From Fidelibacterota bacterium (GTDB taxonomy: Bacteria; Fidelibacterota; UBA8477): a stretch of DNA of 25,663 nucleotides. Each line of letters starts with the position of its first letter. Positions within the stretch are counted from its first letter, which is position 1. The stretch spans positions 1 through 25,663 of the forward strand of contig JAIPJR010000041.1 of the NCBI GenBank assembly GCA_021734045.1, written 5' to 3'. Of this stretch, positions 1 to 7,550 are shown in pieces. The translations under genes were made by a program, and so were the position numbers. Below the pieces are notes generated by a model. The model did no database searches. It was not told where the DNA came from and saw only the letters and a program-made list of their open reading frames with translations.

Positions 1-114
1 TTTTTAGCGGCTCTAAATGGAGTCTTTCGGCAGTTTAGAGGAATGAAATATGGTGAACTGACTTTAATAGATATTTTCGCTAACAAGACCACACGATCAG
101 CCTGTGTGGCATGA
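1..114 (+). CDS. possible 3' end of an unidentified protein (partial)
   Basis: A frame is open from the first base and closes with TGA at 112-114, giving 37 residues that end ...ANKTTRSACVA. I do not recognise the sequence, and a stop-free run of this length arises by chance fairly often. It is AT-richer than the rest of the window. If real, its body lies left of the window and it converges on lon. The shared hairpin at 365-395 could then end both transcripts. Low confidence. Confidence 0.2.
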   Translation, partial: FLAALNGVFRQFRGMKYGELTLIDIFANKTTRSACVA

Positions 115-364
115 AACTTCTTGAGGAACCCCTAATTATAATAATATATTTCGGCTAATCCTAAATATTAGTATCGGCTAATTTAAAATATTTTACAGCT
201 GCGAGGAATTCTGCAAGATTTTGTTGAATTACATTGAACGCTTGTATATACCGGGAACGATCCCTACACCTTTTCTTCGTTACGATCGCCCTCACTGCTA
301 TTCGACGGAGTCAGTTTTGCGGGGAACTAGGTAGATTCAGAATCATAAGAAAGCGGATTAACAG
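115..364. other. non-coding, AT-rich spacer left of the lon terminator
   Basis: No gene could be supported here. The segment 130-195 is strongly AT-rich and holds a 9-base direct repeat, TCGGCTAAT, at 151-159 and 174-182 (23-base period). A small dyad, CTAAT/ATTAG, sits between the copies at 155-171. A plus-strand frame ending with TAG at 332-334 is open for about 50 codons but has no convincing start or ribosome-binding site. This may be decayed coding or mobile sequence, but nothing recognisable remains. Confidence 0.35.
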
Positions 365-395
365 AAAAGCCCGACCTGTTTAGGCCGGGCTTTTT
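365..395 (-). terminator. Rho-independent terminator 3' of lon (works on both strands)
   Basis: The stem AAAAGCCCG (365-373) pairs with CGGGCTTTT (386-394), and two further G-C pairs close a TGTTTA loop. The plus strand continues into five T and the minus strand into four T, so the hairpin could stop transcription in both directions. It lies about 27 bases past the lon stop codon. Confidence 0.8.
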
Positions 396-421
396 CATAT
401 GTATCTATTTGTCTATTGTCG

Positions 422-2830
422 TCAGGCTTGCGCAACTTCCTGGGAAGATACCTTCTTCTTTTTGGCGCTGCGCTTGGTCGTTTTGGCAGTCTCCTCTAAA
501 GTCTCCAGGGCCAGATCAAACACCTGGCTGATCTCTTCCACAAACTGAAAGTTCATTTTCCGCTTCACATTGTCCGGCAATTCCACCAGGTCTCGCTCAT
601 TCTTTGCGGGTAAAATAACCGTATTTAAACCGGCGCGATGAGCAGCCATGACCTTCTCACGAACACCACCAATCGGCAGTACCGCACCACGCAGCGTTAT
701 TTCACCGGTCATTCCCAGATTGGTTTTTACCAGGCGTCCGGATAAAAGTGAAACCAGTGCAGTAAAGAGTGTGATCCCCGCTGACGGACCATCCTTTGGG
801 ATGGCACCTGCCGGAATGTGGATGTGAATATCCGTCTTCTCGTGGAATTTGGGATCAATGTCGAACAGGTCCGCATTTGCGCGCAGGTACGAATAGGCTG
901 CCTGAGCCGATTCCTTCATCACATCGCCTAACTTTCCCGTGAGCTTAAGGGCACCCTTTCCCGGCATTTTCGTGGCTTCGATGAATAAAATATCACCACC
1001 CACCGCGGTGTACGCCAGGCCGATGGCAATTCCCGGCTTCACCATTCGTTCAGCGATCTCACTGTAAAATTTCTTGGGTCCCAGATATTTGTCCACATTC
1101 TTACGGGTGATGCGACGGGGCTTGGTGTTACCTTCCGCCTTTTCCCGAGCAACTTTCCGACAAATATGCCCGATTTCCCGTTCCAAATTTCGCACACCCG
1201 CTTCCCGAGTATAATGAGAAATGATTTCAGAAATTGCCGTATCCAGAAACTGGATGCCTTCATCATCCAGCCCCTGCTCCTTAATCTGCTTGGGTAGCAG
1301 GTAATTCTTGGCAATCTGAATTTTCTCCTCTTCAATGTATCCGGGAAATTCAATAACCTCCATCCGATCCCGCAGTGGTCCCGGAATGGGATCCATCCAG
1401 TTGGCCGTGGCGATGAACATGACCTTGGAAAGATCAAATGGTACTTCCAGATAGTGGTCACTGAAACTGTTATTCTGCTCTGGATCAAGGACTTCCAGTA
1501 ACGCTGATGACGGGTCTCCCCGAAAATCCATCCCCAGTTTATCCACCTCATCCAGCATGAATACCGGGTTGCGGGTTTTCACCTTTTTCAACCCTTGGAT
1601 AATCCGACCGGGCAAGGCACCAATGTAAGTACGCCGGTGACCCCGGATTTCCGCTTCATCCCGCACGCCTCCCAGGCTCATACGGATAAATTCCCGACCC
1701 ATGGCCCGGGCAATGGAATGTCCCATTGAGGTCTTGCCGGTTCCCGGAGGGCCGACGAAACACAAAATTGGACCCTTCACCGGTGCATCCGGATCCTGTT
1801 CGGTTTTCAGCTTGCGCACCGATAAAAATTCCAATATCCGGTCTTTCATGGGTTTTAAACCATAATGGTCTTCATCCAAGGTTCCAGCCGCCCGATTAAT
1901 GTCCACATTGTCAGCCGTCTCCTTCATCCACGGCAATTCGACCAACCAATCCAGATAGGTGCGAGAAACCGTGTATTCCGGTGATGAGGGCGGAATGCGA
2001 CGCAAGCGGTCCAGCTCTTTATTCGCAACCTTCAGTACCTCTTCAGGCATGTGCGCTTCTGCCACCTTTTCTTCCAATTCGGTGAGCTCGATGGTTTGGT
2101 CATCCTCGCCCAATTCCCGCTTAATCGCCTTCATCTGCTCGCGTAAAAAATATTCCCGCTGCGTTTTGGAAATTTCTTCCTGCACTTCGGTCTGAATCTT
2201 TTCACCAATCTCCTGCCGTTGAATCTCCCGGTTGATCAGAACAGTCGCCTTTTCCAACCGCCGGTGTACATTCAATTCCTCCAGAATCTCCTGCTTTTCG
2301 GCATTGGATAACTGCAGCACGGAAATCGCCCGGTCCACCAAACGCGCCGGATGCTGGATATTGGACAAAAGTGCCAGGTGTTCCTGGTTAATGTGGTCCG
2401 ACACTTTTGACAATTCTTTGAACAAACTGCGCATGTTTGCTGCCAGGGCATCAATTTCCAGACTGGCTTCGAACGCTTCATTCAGTGTATCCACCACTGC
2501 ACGGTAATAGGGGTCATCCTGGGTGTACTTGGTAATTTTTACCCGTTCCCCGCCCTGAACAATGGCACTCTGGCTGCCATCCGGCATTTCCATAATTTTC
2601 ATCACCGTAGCCGTCGTCCCCACCTCATAGATATCCTGAGGATCCGGGTCCTCAATGGTGCCCTCTTTCTGAGCGACCACAACGATGGTTTTGCGGCCCG
2701 TTGGTAACTCGCGGATTAATTTGAGCGAGCGTTCACGACCGATATATAAGGGAATGACTTGTTGCGGAAACAATACCGTATTTCTTAGCGGCATTACCGG
2801 TAACGAATGGATCGTTTCTTCACTTGGCAT
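422..2830 (-). CDS. lon: ATP-dependent Lon protease (endopeptidase La)
   Basis: This is a cytoplasmic AAA+ serine protease that unfolds and degrades damaged or regulatory proteins as a homohexamer. The 802 residues match bacterial LonA length. Visible in order: an N-terminal substrate-binding LON domain (about 8-200), a coiled helical linker, Walker A GPPGTGKT (360-367), Walker B VFMLDEVDK (423-431), and the protease domain with catalytic Ser683 in PKDGPSAG and Lys726 in GGVREKV. The Ser-Lys spacing of 43 equals that of the E. coli enzyme. The C-terminal tail (about 786-802) is rich in Lys and Ser. The ATG at 2830 has an AAAGGA ribosome-binding site a few bases upstream. It lies 39 bases after the toroid-protein gene and is probably cotranscribed with it, unless a promoter hides inside that gene. 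All catalytic motifs are intact. Confidence 0.98.
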   Translation of the reverse strand: MPSEETIHSLPVMPLRNTVLFPQQVIPLYIGRERSLKLIRELPTGRKTIVVVAQKEGTIEDPDPQDIYEVGTTATVMKIMEMPDGSQSAIVQGGERVKITKYTQDDPYYRAVVDTLNEAFEASLEIDALAANMRSLFKELSKVSDHINQEHLALLSNIQHPARLVDRAISVLQLSNAEKQEILEELNVHRRLEKATVLINREIQRQEIGEKIQTEVQEEISKTQREYFLREQMKAIKRELGEDDQTIELTELEEKVAEAHMPEEVLKVANKELDRLRRIPPSSPEYTVSRTYLDWLVELPWMKETADNVDINRAAGTLDEDHYGLKPMKDRILEFLSVRKLKTEQDPDAPVKGPILCFVGPPGTGKTSMGHSIARAMGREFIRMSLGGVRDEAEIRGHRRTYIGALPGRIIQGLKKVKTRNPVFMLDEVDKLGMDFRGDPSSALLEVLDPEQNNSFSDHYLEVPFDLSKVMFIATANWMDPIPGPLRDRMEVIEFPGYIEEEKIQIAKNYLLPKQIKEQGLDDEGIQFLDTAISEIISHYTREAGVRNLEREIGHICRKVAREKAEGNTKPRRITRKNVDKYLGPKKFYSEIAERMVKPGIAIGLAYTAVGGDILFIEATKMPGKGALKLTGKLGDVMKESAQAAYSYLRANADLFDIDPKFHEKTDIHIHIPAGAIPKDGPSAGITLFTALVSLLSGRLVKTNLGMTGEITLRGAVLPIGGVREKVMAAHRAGLNTVILPAKNERDLVELPDNVKRKMNFQFVEEISQVFDLALETLEETAKTTKRSAKKKKVSSQEVAQA

Positions 2831-2869
2831 TTCTATTCCTTTCGAATCAATTCATTGTTGTCAATCATT

Positions 2870-3847
2870 TCACATCTGTTGTGCGAAATATTTCATCACT
2901 TTCAATATCCGCACGGTAACCATAGGATCACCGCTTTTCGGATTTTTCACCATGGCAGGCCATAGTCCATCAGGTAGCTGAATGCTTTTCAACCAATCCA
3001 GCAGTTTCCACACCCGTTTTTCTAATGGCCAATTCATCTGAACCAAAATTTCCAAAAACCGCAAGGTTCCCCCATGGAGAACACTGACTCCCGAGTAGCC
3101 ATAACTCAAATGATCCCAGGCAGATGGGTCCTGTAACAGCGTTGTTGCGTTAGGTTTCAGGAGATGCTGGAATAAAAATTCAACTGCCCGTGTGGCTCCG
3201 GTGCGCTTGCACATACTGGGACTGAGACTGATGGCATAAGTGAGCAGCATCGTGGTCCAAATACAGCTTGGAGAGACTTTTTCATCCTCTCCCGATTCCA
3301 AATATGCCGGATCCAGCCAGCCGCCATCTTTTCGCTGCCGATGGAAGACATAGAGATAAGCCTGCTTCACCATTGGATTACCGTCCAGACCATACAGGGC
3401 CGCCACAAGTAAGGCATGCGCATGCTGGGGGAGGTTTCCCGGGAAAGCGCCACTTGTCTCATCAAGATTTTTCAACAGCTCCACCATTCCCCGCTTGACC
3501 CGTTCCTGGCTGAGTGTCGTCGTATAATCATAAAGCCGATGCAGCACTTCAGTCTGCTGGACAAATTGCAGAATCTGAAGTTGTTCAGAATTCAGATTCT
3601 TTTCCGGAACCGTAACCGGCCACAAACCATCCTCGGTTTGTTGTTGCATGAGCAAACGGCGAGGCCTGTACTTCCGCAGGTTTTTCTTGACCCCTTCATA
3701 GACATCAGAGTATGTGTCTCTTTGTACATCGCGCATGAGCAAAAATCGCTGGGGTAAATCACCCTGCTTTTTCACCGCCCGAATCGGATCAGCGCGCAGA
3801 CTGGCTAACCAGTTCTGAAAAGCTTCCTTTTCCTCAATTCGACTCAT
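2870..3847 (-). CDS. hypothetical protein with terpenoid-cyclase/prenyltransferase-like alpha/alpha-toroid repeats
   Basis: A 325-residue protein without a signal peptide or membrane segment, so probably cytoplasmic. Three QW-like repeats can be seen: QQQTEDGLW (68-76), RQRKDGGW (170-177) and SIQLPDGLW (288-296). They are separated by helix-rich sequence, as in the alpha/alpha-barrel superfamily of squalene cyclases, prenyltransferase beta subunits and their non-enzymatic relatives. The DXDD acid motif of squalene-hopene cyclases is absent and the chain is about half cyclase length, so cyclase activity is unlikely. It precedes lon by 39 bases, which hints at cotranscription but gives no firm function. 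The ribosome-binding site before ATG 3847 is weak. The fold is moderately secure; the role is unknown. Confidence 0.75.
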   Translation of the reverse strand: MSRIEEKEAFQNWLASLRADPIRAVKKQGDLPQRFLLMRDVQRDTYSDVYEGVKKNLRKYRPRRLLMQQQTEDGLWPVTVPEKNLNSEQLQILQFVQQTEVLHRLYDYTTTLSQERVKRGMVELLKNLDETSGAFPGNLPQHAHALLVAALYGLDGNPMVKQAYLYVFHRQRKDGGWLDPAYLESGEDEKVSPSCIWTTMLLTYAISLSPSMCKRTGATRAVEFLFQHLLKPNATTLLQDPSAWDHLSYGYSGVSVLHGGTLRFLEILVQMNWPLEKRVWKLLDWLKSIQLPDGLWPAMVKNPKSGDPMVTVRILKVMKYFAQQM

Positions 3848-4021
3848 TGGGCCAATCTAATGACGCCTTTAAGCGTTTCAAAGCCATTTCAAGGCTGGCT
3901 AATCATAATACCAGCTCGTCTATTTGAATATTTTGGCGGGCTAAAGTAGAAAAATAAGTATTAAAACGAATTATCGCTGCCAAGGGCAGGCACATTTGGA
4001 ACTTAAACCGGGCAGAACGTA

Positions 4022-4052
4022 AAACGACCCCTGCTAATGGCAGAGGTCGTTT
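4022..4052 (-). terminator. terminator hairpin after the A-type Fe-S carrier gene
   Basis: AAACGACC (4022-4029) pairs with GGTCGTTT (4045-4052), and CTGC/GCAG extends the stem inward after one mismatch. The loop is TAATG. Read on the minus strand the stem runs into four T. It starts 24 bases after the stop codon of the 4076-4402 gene and separates it from the toroid-protein/lon pair. Confidence 0.7.
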
Positions 4053-4075
4053 GGGTAATCTGGGTATGAACTGGG

Positions 4076-4402
4076 CTAAGCGTTAAATGAGTGGCCGCAA
4101 CCGCAGGAGGATGAAGCGTTGGGATTCTGGAATTTGAAACCACCACCCATACCATTTTCAACCCAGTCTATCTCAGCACCTGCCAGGTATTTCAAGCTTA
4201 CCGGGTCAACGATAATACGAACGCCATTGGACTCGCTGATTTTGTCCTGCTCATCCGTCTCATTTTCGAACGCCATTCCGTAGGAAAATCCGGAACAACC
4301 ACCATCTTTGACATAAACGCGCAAGCCGGCGTTATCATCTAATTTCTGCTCAGCAATCAACCCCCGAACTTTCTCGGCAGCGGTTTCGGTTAATGAAAGC
4401 AT
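4076..4402 (-). CDS. erpA: A-type iron-sulfur cluster carrier (ErpA/IscA/SufA family)
   Basis: A 108-residue HesB/IscA-family protein that binds a [2Fe-2S] or [4Fe-4S] cluster and passes it to apo-proteins in the cytoplasm. The three family cysteines are present: Cys36 in KDGGCSGFSYG, and Cys100 and Cys102 in the C-terminal CGCG motif. Length is normal. The AAGGAGAT ribosome-binding site is very strong (4408-4416 on the plus strand) and fixes ATG 4402. It is monocistronic, with its own terminator, and diverges from the cytochrome operon. ErpA, IscA and SufA cannot be told apart from sequence alone; the symbol is the closest general choice. A role in maturing the four clusters of the HybA-like protein next door is possible but only inferred from position. 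Confidence 0.93.
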   Translation of the reverse strand: MLSLTETAAEKVRGLIAEQKLDDNAGLRVYVKDGGCSGFSYGMAFENETDEQDKISESNGVRIIVDPVSLKYLAGAEIDWVENGMGGGFKFQNPNASSSCGCGHSFNA

Positions 4403-4454
4403 GCTATATCTCCTTTTCTCATATTCAATAATAGGTGCTTATGATTTAGTCATC

Positions 4455-4460
4455 ATTATA
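4455..4460 (-). promoter_or_regulatory. candidate -10 box for the A-type carrier gene
   Basis: The minus strand reads TATAAT here, about 50 bases before the ATG at 4402. No good TTGACA-like -35 box lies 17 bases upstream. A near-inverted repeat, TATATGA (4459-4465) with TCGTATA (4475-4481), overlaps it and might be an operator. Weak call based on the -10 match alone. Confidence 0.35.
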
Positions 4461-4546
4461 TATGACCATATTCATCGTATATAAATATAAGGAATCCCCA
4501 CGGCCAGACAAGTAACAGATAGACAGGGCCACACGGTTTGAGAAAT

Positions 4547-4560
4547 TAATAGTACTATTA
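4547..4560. promoter_or_regulatory. perfect 14-bp palindrome upstream of the sigma-54 promoter
   Basis: TAATAGTACTATTA is its own reverse complement. It shares the half TAATAGT/ACTATTA with the palindrome at 4601-4614, in inverted half order. It is centred about 93 bases before the predicted transcription start of the cytochrome operon, within the usual distance for an activator site. Possible binding site of an unidentified regulator. Confidence 0.45.
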
Positions 4561-4600
4561 CCCTTTCGCCTCATCAACGACCGACACAGTGAATATTGTT

Positions 4601-4614
4601 AACTATTAATAGTT
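4601..4614. promoter_or_regulatory. second perfect 14-bp palindrome upstream of the sigma-54 promoter
   Basis: AACTATTAATAGTT is perfectly self-complementary and contains both ACTATTA and TAATAGT, as does the palindrome 54 bases to the left. It ends 7 bases before the -24 element, so a bound protein could compete with or touch the polymerase. Its role as a repressor, activator or architectural-protein site is unknown. Confidence 0.45.
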
Positions 4615-4620
4615 GTTAGG

Positions 4621-4636
4621 TGGCACTGATTTTGCC
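4621..4636 (+). promoter_or_regulatory. sigma-54 (-24/-12) promoter of the HybA/NrfD-cytochrome operon
   Basis: TGGCAC-TGATT-TTGC matches the RpoN consensus (TGGCAC-N5-TTGC) at every position. The invariant GG (4622-4623) and GC (4634-4635) are separated by exactly 10 bases. Transcription would start near 4647, leaving a 180-base leader before the first cytochrome start codon at 4827. Such promoters need an AAA+ enhancer-binding protein; one is encoded at 14313-15653. Confidence 0.75.
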
Positions 4637-4659
4637 AACTCATGTACAGGGGGATTGAC

Positions 4660-4830
4660 ATGGCAAAATGCCTGGTACATAACACGCCAAGTACACCACA
4701 CAAATTTACTTGTCTAGCACACCATTGTTATCAGAAGGCTGATGCGATCAGAATTGTGCCTGCCATCCCCTGCGTTTTTATTCGGAAAAACTTTAATGCT
4801 AAAATCAACCACAGAGGGAGAAACCAATGA
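4660..4830 (+). CDS. possible small ORF in the operon leader (doubtful)
   Basis: This 56-codon frame starts MAKCLVHNTP. An AGGGGGA ribosome-binding-like run lies about 6 bases before the ATG. Its TGA overlaps the ATG of the next gene as ATGA, a typical coupling arrangement. It begins just after the predicted sigma-54 start site. Against it: no recognised domain, no signal peptide, a length a random frame can reach, and a composition unlike its neighbours. If real it could be a leader peptide; more likely the segment is untranslated leader. Confidence 0.2.
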   Translation: MAKCLVHNTPSTPHKFTCLAHHCYQKADAIRIVPAIPCVFIRKNFNAKINHRGRNQ

Positions 4831-5399
4831 AACGCATCATTCTTGGATTGATGGTTATGTCTGCCTGCGTATGGGCGCAGACACCAAAATTTGAATATGT
4901 TGGCTCTAATCGTTGTAAAGCCTGTCATAACAAAGCGGATGAGGGTGCCCAGTATGCTCAGTGGGAATCAACCGATCACGCCAAAGCTTATGAGACGCTT
5001 CTAACCGAAGAGTCAAAGAAAATCGCGAAAGATATGGGACTCACGGTCGCTCCGGAAAAAGCACCTGAATGTTTACGCTGCCACGTCACCGGTTGGGGCG
5101 ATCCATCCGGGTATAAACTGGACATTCCTGCAGATGATATGCGCGCCAAACGCGCCAATGACAACTTGGCCGCGGTGGGTTGCGAATCCTGTCATGGTCC
5201 CGGGAGCGAGTACAAATCGAAAAAAGTGAAGGATGCCATCACGGCCGGTGAAATCAGCATGGAAAGTGTGGGATTAAAAAATCCTACTGCTGAGGATTGC
5301 ATCGTTTGTCATAACGAAGATTCGCCAACCTATAAGCCATTCACCTGGGAGGAGAAATATCCGGCCATTTCCCATCCCTATACAAAAAACACGGAATAA
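4827..5399 (+). CDS. tetrahaem cytochrome c, cytochrome c554 family
   Basis: A 190-residue periplasmic electron carrier. A signal peptide with likely cleavage after VWA (about residue 17) is followed by four CXXCH motifs at 30-34, 82-86, 119-123 and 158-162. The segments YAQWESTDHAKAYETL, CLRCHVTGWG, VGCESCHGPGSEYKS and CHNEDSPTYKPF are characteristic of the cytochrome c554/c-prime family, where a haem is often ligated by a distal His such as His51. GGGAG stands 7-10 bases before the ATG. It is the first recognised gene of the sigma-54-promoted operon and probably the soluble partner of the HybA/NrfD complex. The classical c554 partner, hydroxylamine oxidoreductase, is not present in this window, so nitrification is not implied. 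Confidence 0.92.
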   Translation: MKRIILGLMVMSACVWAQTPKFEYVGSNRCKACHNKADEGAQYAQWESTDHAKAYETLLTEESKKIAKDMGLTVAPEKAPECLRCHVTGWGDPSGYKLDIPADDMRAKRANDNLAAVGCESCHGPGSEYKSKKVKDAITAGEISMESVGLKNPTAEDCIVCHNEDSPTYKPFTWEEKYPAISHPYTKNTE

Positions 5400-5437
5400 T
5401 GCGATTCTGAATTCCAAGCATTTCTAGCGGAGTTACT

Positions 5438-6349
5438 ATGGAAAGACGCGACTTTTTCAAATTCATGGGTGCCACGGGTGCCCTGCTCAGCGGGACCACT
5501 GCTCAGGCTGCCTCCCACAATCCCGACTTTGATCCCAATGAAGGTGTGGGCGTACTTACCGATTTCACGGAATGTATCGGGTGTCGTGAGTGCGAATGGG
5601 CCTGTAAAGATGCCCACAACATGGAAACGCCCCCCCTTGAGAGCTACAAGGACAAAAGTGTATTCGCGGAGTACCGGCGCCCGGATGAAAAAGGTTACAC
5701 CGTAGTCAACCGCTTCGCCGGAAAAGGTTGTGGTGAGATTGACCTGGATGTGAAGGTGCAGTGCATGCATTGCAATGACCCCGCTTGTGTCTCCGCCTGT
5801 ATTGTTGGTGCGCTGGAGAAACAAGATTTTGGTCCGGTAACGTACGATGCCTGGAAGTGTATCGGCTGCCGGTACTGTATGGTAGCGTGTCCCTTCGAAA
5901 TTCCTGCGTATGAATATGATAACGCGCTGGATCCGCTGGTTCAGAAATGCGATATGTGTATCACCCGGTTAGAGCTTGGACAAGTGCCTGCCTGTGTTGA
6001 AATCTGCCCGCGAAATGCCATGACATTCGGTAAGCGAGGCGACCTCATCAAGTTGGCCCATCAAAAAATCACCGAAAATCCGGATAAATACATTGACCAT
6101 GTTTATGGTGAACATGAATTAGGCGGCACAGCCTGGATGTTCATTTCCTGCGAACCGTTTGAGGAACTCAAATTCCCCAAGCTGCAGGAAGCTTCCGTGG
6201 TAAGACTCCCGGAAAGTATTCAGCACGGCATCTTTAAATACTTCATTCCTCCTGCCATGTTTTATGGCTTTCTGGGGTTAATTATGCATCTCACAAAACC
6301 CAAATCCGATGAGTCACAGGAATCCGAGACGGAGGTACACCATGACTGA
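5438..6349 (+). CDS. Tat-exported HybA-like 4x[4Fe-4S] electron-transfer protein
   Basis: A 303-residue periplasmic iron-sulfur subunit. The N-terminus carries a twin-arginine signal (ERRDFFKFMG, Arg3-Arg4) with likely cleavage after TAQA. Sixteen cysteines form four cluster sites: Cys46/49/52/56, 109/112/117/121, 141/144/147/151 and 171/174/186/190. One hydrophobic helix (about 264-285, FKYFIPPAMFYGFLGLIMHL) would anchor it in the inner membrane, as in HybA of hydrogenase-2. The order and the C-terminal anchor resemble HybA more closely than NrfC or PsrB. It overlaps the NrfD gene by 8 bases. No hydrogenase or molybdoenzyme subunit lies in the window, so its electron partners are more likely the flanking cytochromes. 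The second cluster motif is followed by Ile instead of the usual Pro, which is tolerated. Confidence 0.92.
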   Translation: MERRDFFKFMGATGALLSGTTAQAASHNPDFDPNEGVGVLTDFTECIGCRECEWACKDAHNMETPPLESYKDKSVFAEYRRPDEKGYTVVNRFAGKGCGEIDLDVKVQCMHCNDPACVSACIVGALEKQDFGPVTYDAWKCIGCRYCMVACPFEIPAYEYDNALDPLVQKCDMCITRLELGQVPACVEICPRNAMTFGKRGDLIKLAHQKITENPDKYIDHVYGEHELGGTAWMFISCEPFEELKFPKLQEASVVRLPESIQHGIFKYFIPPAMFYGFLGLIMHLTKPKSDESQESETEVHHD

Positions 6350-7550
6350 GCATGCGATGGCCGCCCCCCTGAAACAGAAGTACTTCACCCCCGGCGTTCT
6401 GGTTCTCACCGCCCTTTTTGGCACCGCTGTGGTGATTGCCTTGATTCGATTCGTGTTTGGTCTGGGTGCAGTAACCAACTTGAACACCCAGTATCCCTGG
6501 GGAATCTGGATTGCCATTGATGTAGCCAGCGGTGTTGCGCTGGCGGCCGGTGGTTTTACCTCGGCATTCCTTATACACATCCTCCATAAGGAGGAATATC
6601 ATGTTTTGAGCCGGCCGGCACTTCTCACAGCCATGTTGGGCTATACGTTTGTCGTGTTGGGTCTCCTGGTGGACCTGGGGCGCTATTACAATGTCTGGCA
6701 CCCTGTTCTTCCCTCCATGTGGCAGGGGAATTCAGCACTCTTTGAGGTGGGCATGTGCGTCATGACCTACCTGACGGTGCTGTATATTGAATTCATCCCC
6801 ATTGTGGCCGAGGAATATCGCGATCGGGTAAATCTGCCTATTTTTAAATTCCTCAACAAGCCACTGGGACGGCTCCTGGCTTTTCTGGACACGAAGATGG
6901 GAAAAATCATGTTCATTTTCATCATCCTGGGCGTGGTGCTCTCCTTTATGCACCAGTCGTCACTGGGTGCGCTCATGGTCTTGGTGAAAACGAAAATGCA
7001 CCCCCTGTGGTGGTCTCCAATCCTGGCACTGGAATTCCTGCTATCCGCCATTGCCGTAGGATTCCCCATGATTATTGTGGAATCGCTGGCGGCATCTCGT
7101 TCATTCAAATTGAAACCGGAAATGAGCGTACTCTCTCCATTTGCCCGTTATGTCCCCATCACGCTGGGTTTGTACCTGGCCACCCGCTTCGCCAACCTGA
7201 CGATTCGGGGAACCTGGGGTTATGCGTTTGATGGTTCACTGGAATCCTGGTTTTTCCTCGCAGAAATATTCTTCGGTGGAATTCTACCCTTTATTTTATT
7301 CTTACAGGAAAAAGTCCGCCGCTCGCCACTCATGCTCTTTATCGCTGCACTGCTGGTGGTTTTGGGAGTGGTATTTAACCGTATCAATGTCTATCTGGTG
7401 GCCTACAAACCGGTGTATTTAGCAGAACGGTATGTCCCAACACTTTGGGAAATCCTGGTCACGGTGGGGTTGGTTTCAGGCTTGATTCTGGTCTATCGTT
7501 TTCTGGTCATCCACTTACCTGTGATTCATGCCGGGAGGAAGTCGTCATGA
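6342..7550 (+). CDS. nrfD: NrfD/HybB-family integral membrane quinone-interacting subunit
   Basis: A 402-residue polytopic membrane protein with about ten hydrophobic helices. The family reads electrons into or out of the menaquinone pool and passes them to a partner Fe-S protein; it has no cofactor of its own. NTQYPWGIWIAIDVASGVAL near the N-terminus and DLGRYYNVWHP are typical HybB/NrfD sequence. The start is set at ATG 6342, just after GGAGGTACACC, rather than at an upstream in-frame ATG at 6309, which would lie deep in the HybA-like gene. The reading frames overlap by 8 bases upstream and by ATGA with the next gene, so translation is probably coupled. The symbol is the family name, not a claim of nitrite reduction. 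HybB, ActC, QrcD and HmcC are relatives. Confidence 0.93.
   Translation: MTEHAMAAPLKQKYFTPGVLVLTALFGTAVVIALIRFVFGLGAVTNLNTQYPWGIWIAIDVASGVALAAGGFTSAFLIHILHKEEYHVLSRPALLTAMLGYTFVVLGLLVDLGRYYNVWHPVLPSMWQGNSALFEVGMCVMTYLTVLYIEFIPIVAEEYRDRVNLPIFKFLNKPLGRLLAFLDTKMGKIMFIFIILGVVLSFMHQSSLGALMVLVKTKMHPLWWSPILALEFLLSAIAVGFPMIIVESLAASRSFKLKPEMSVLSPFARYVPITLGLYLATRFANLTIRGTWGYAFDGSLESWFFLAEIFFGGILPFILFLQEKVRRSPLMLFIAALLVVLGVVFNRINVYLVAYKPVYLAERYVPTLWEILVTVGLVSGLILVYRFLVIHLPVIHAGRKSS

Noticed and set aside
184-334. Plus-strand frame open for about 50 codons left of lon
   Set aside because: No ATG/GTG start with a ribosome-binding site, no recognisable family, and it lies in an AT-rich non-coding spacer. 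Kept only as a note in the spacer entry.
1039-1551. 170-codon minus-strand frame inside lon
   Set aside because: Out-of-frame shadow of the Lon ATPase/protease region, whose catalytic motifs are all in the main frame.
2870-3847. Squalene-hopene cyclase
   Set aside because: Only half the expected length and no DXDD catalytic motif; only the repeat fold is supported.
4827-5399. Evidence for ammonia oxidation because of the c554-type cytochrome
   Set aside because: No hydroxylamine oxidoreductase or related gene is present, and c554-family proteins are widespread in non-nitrifiers.
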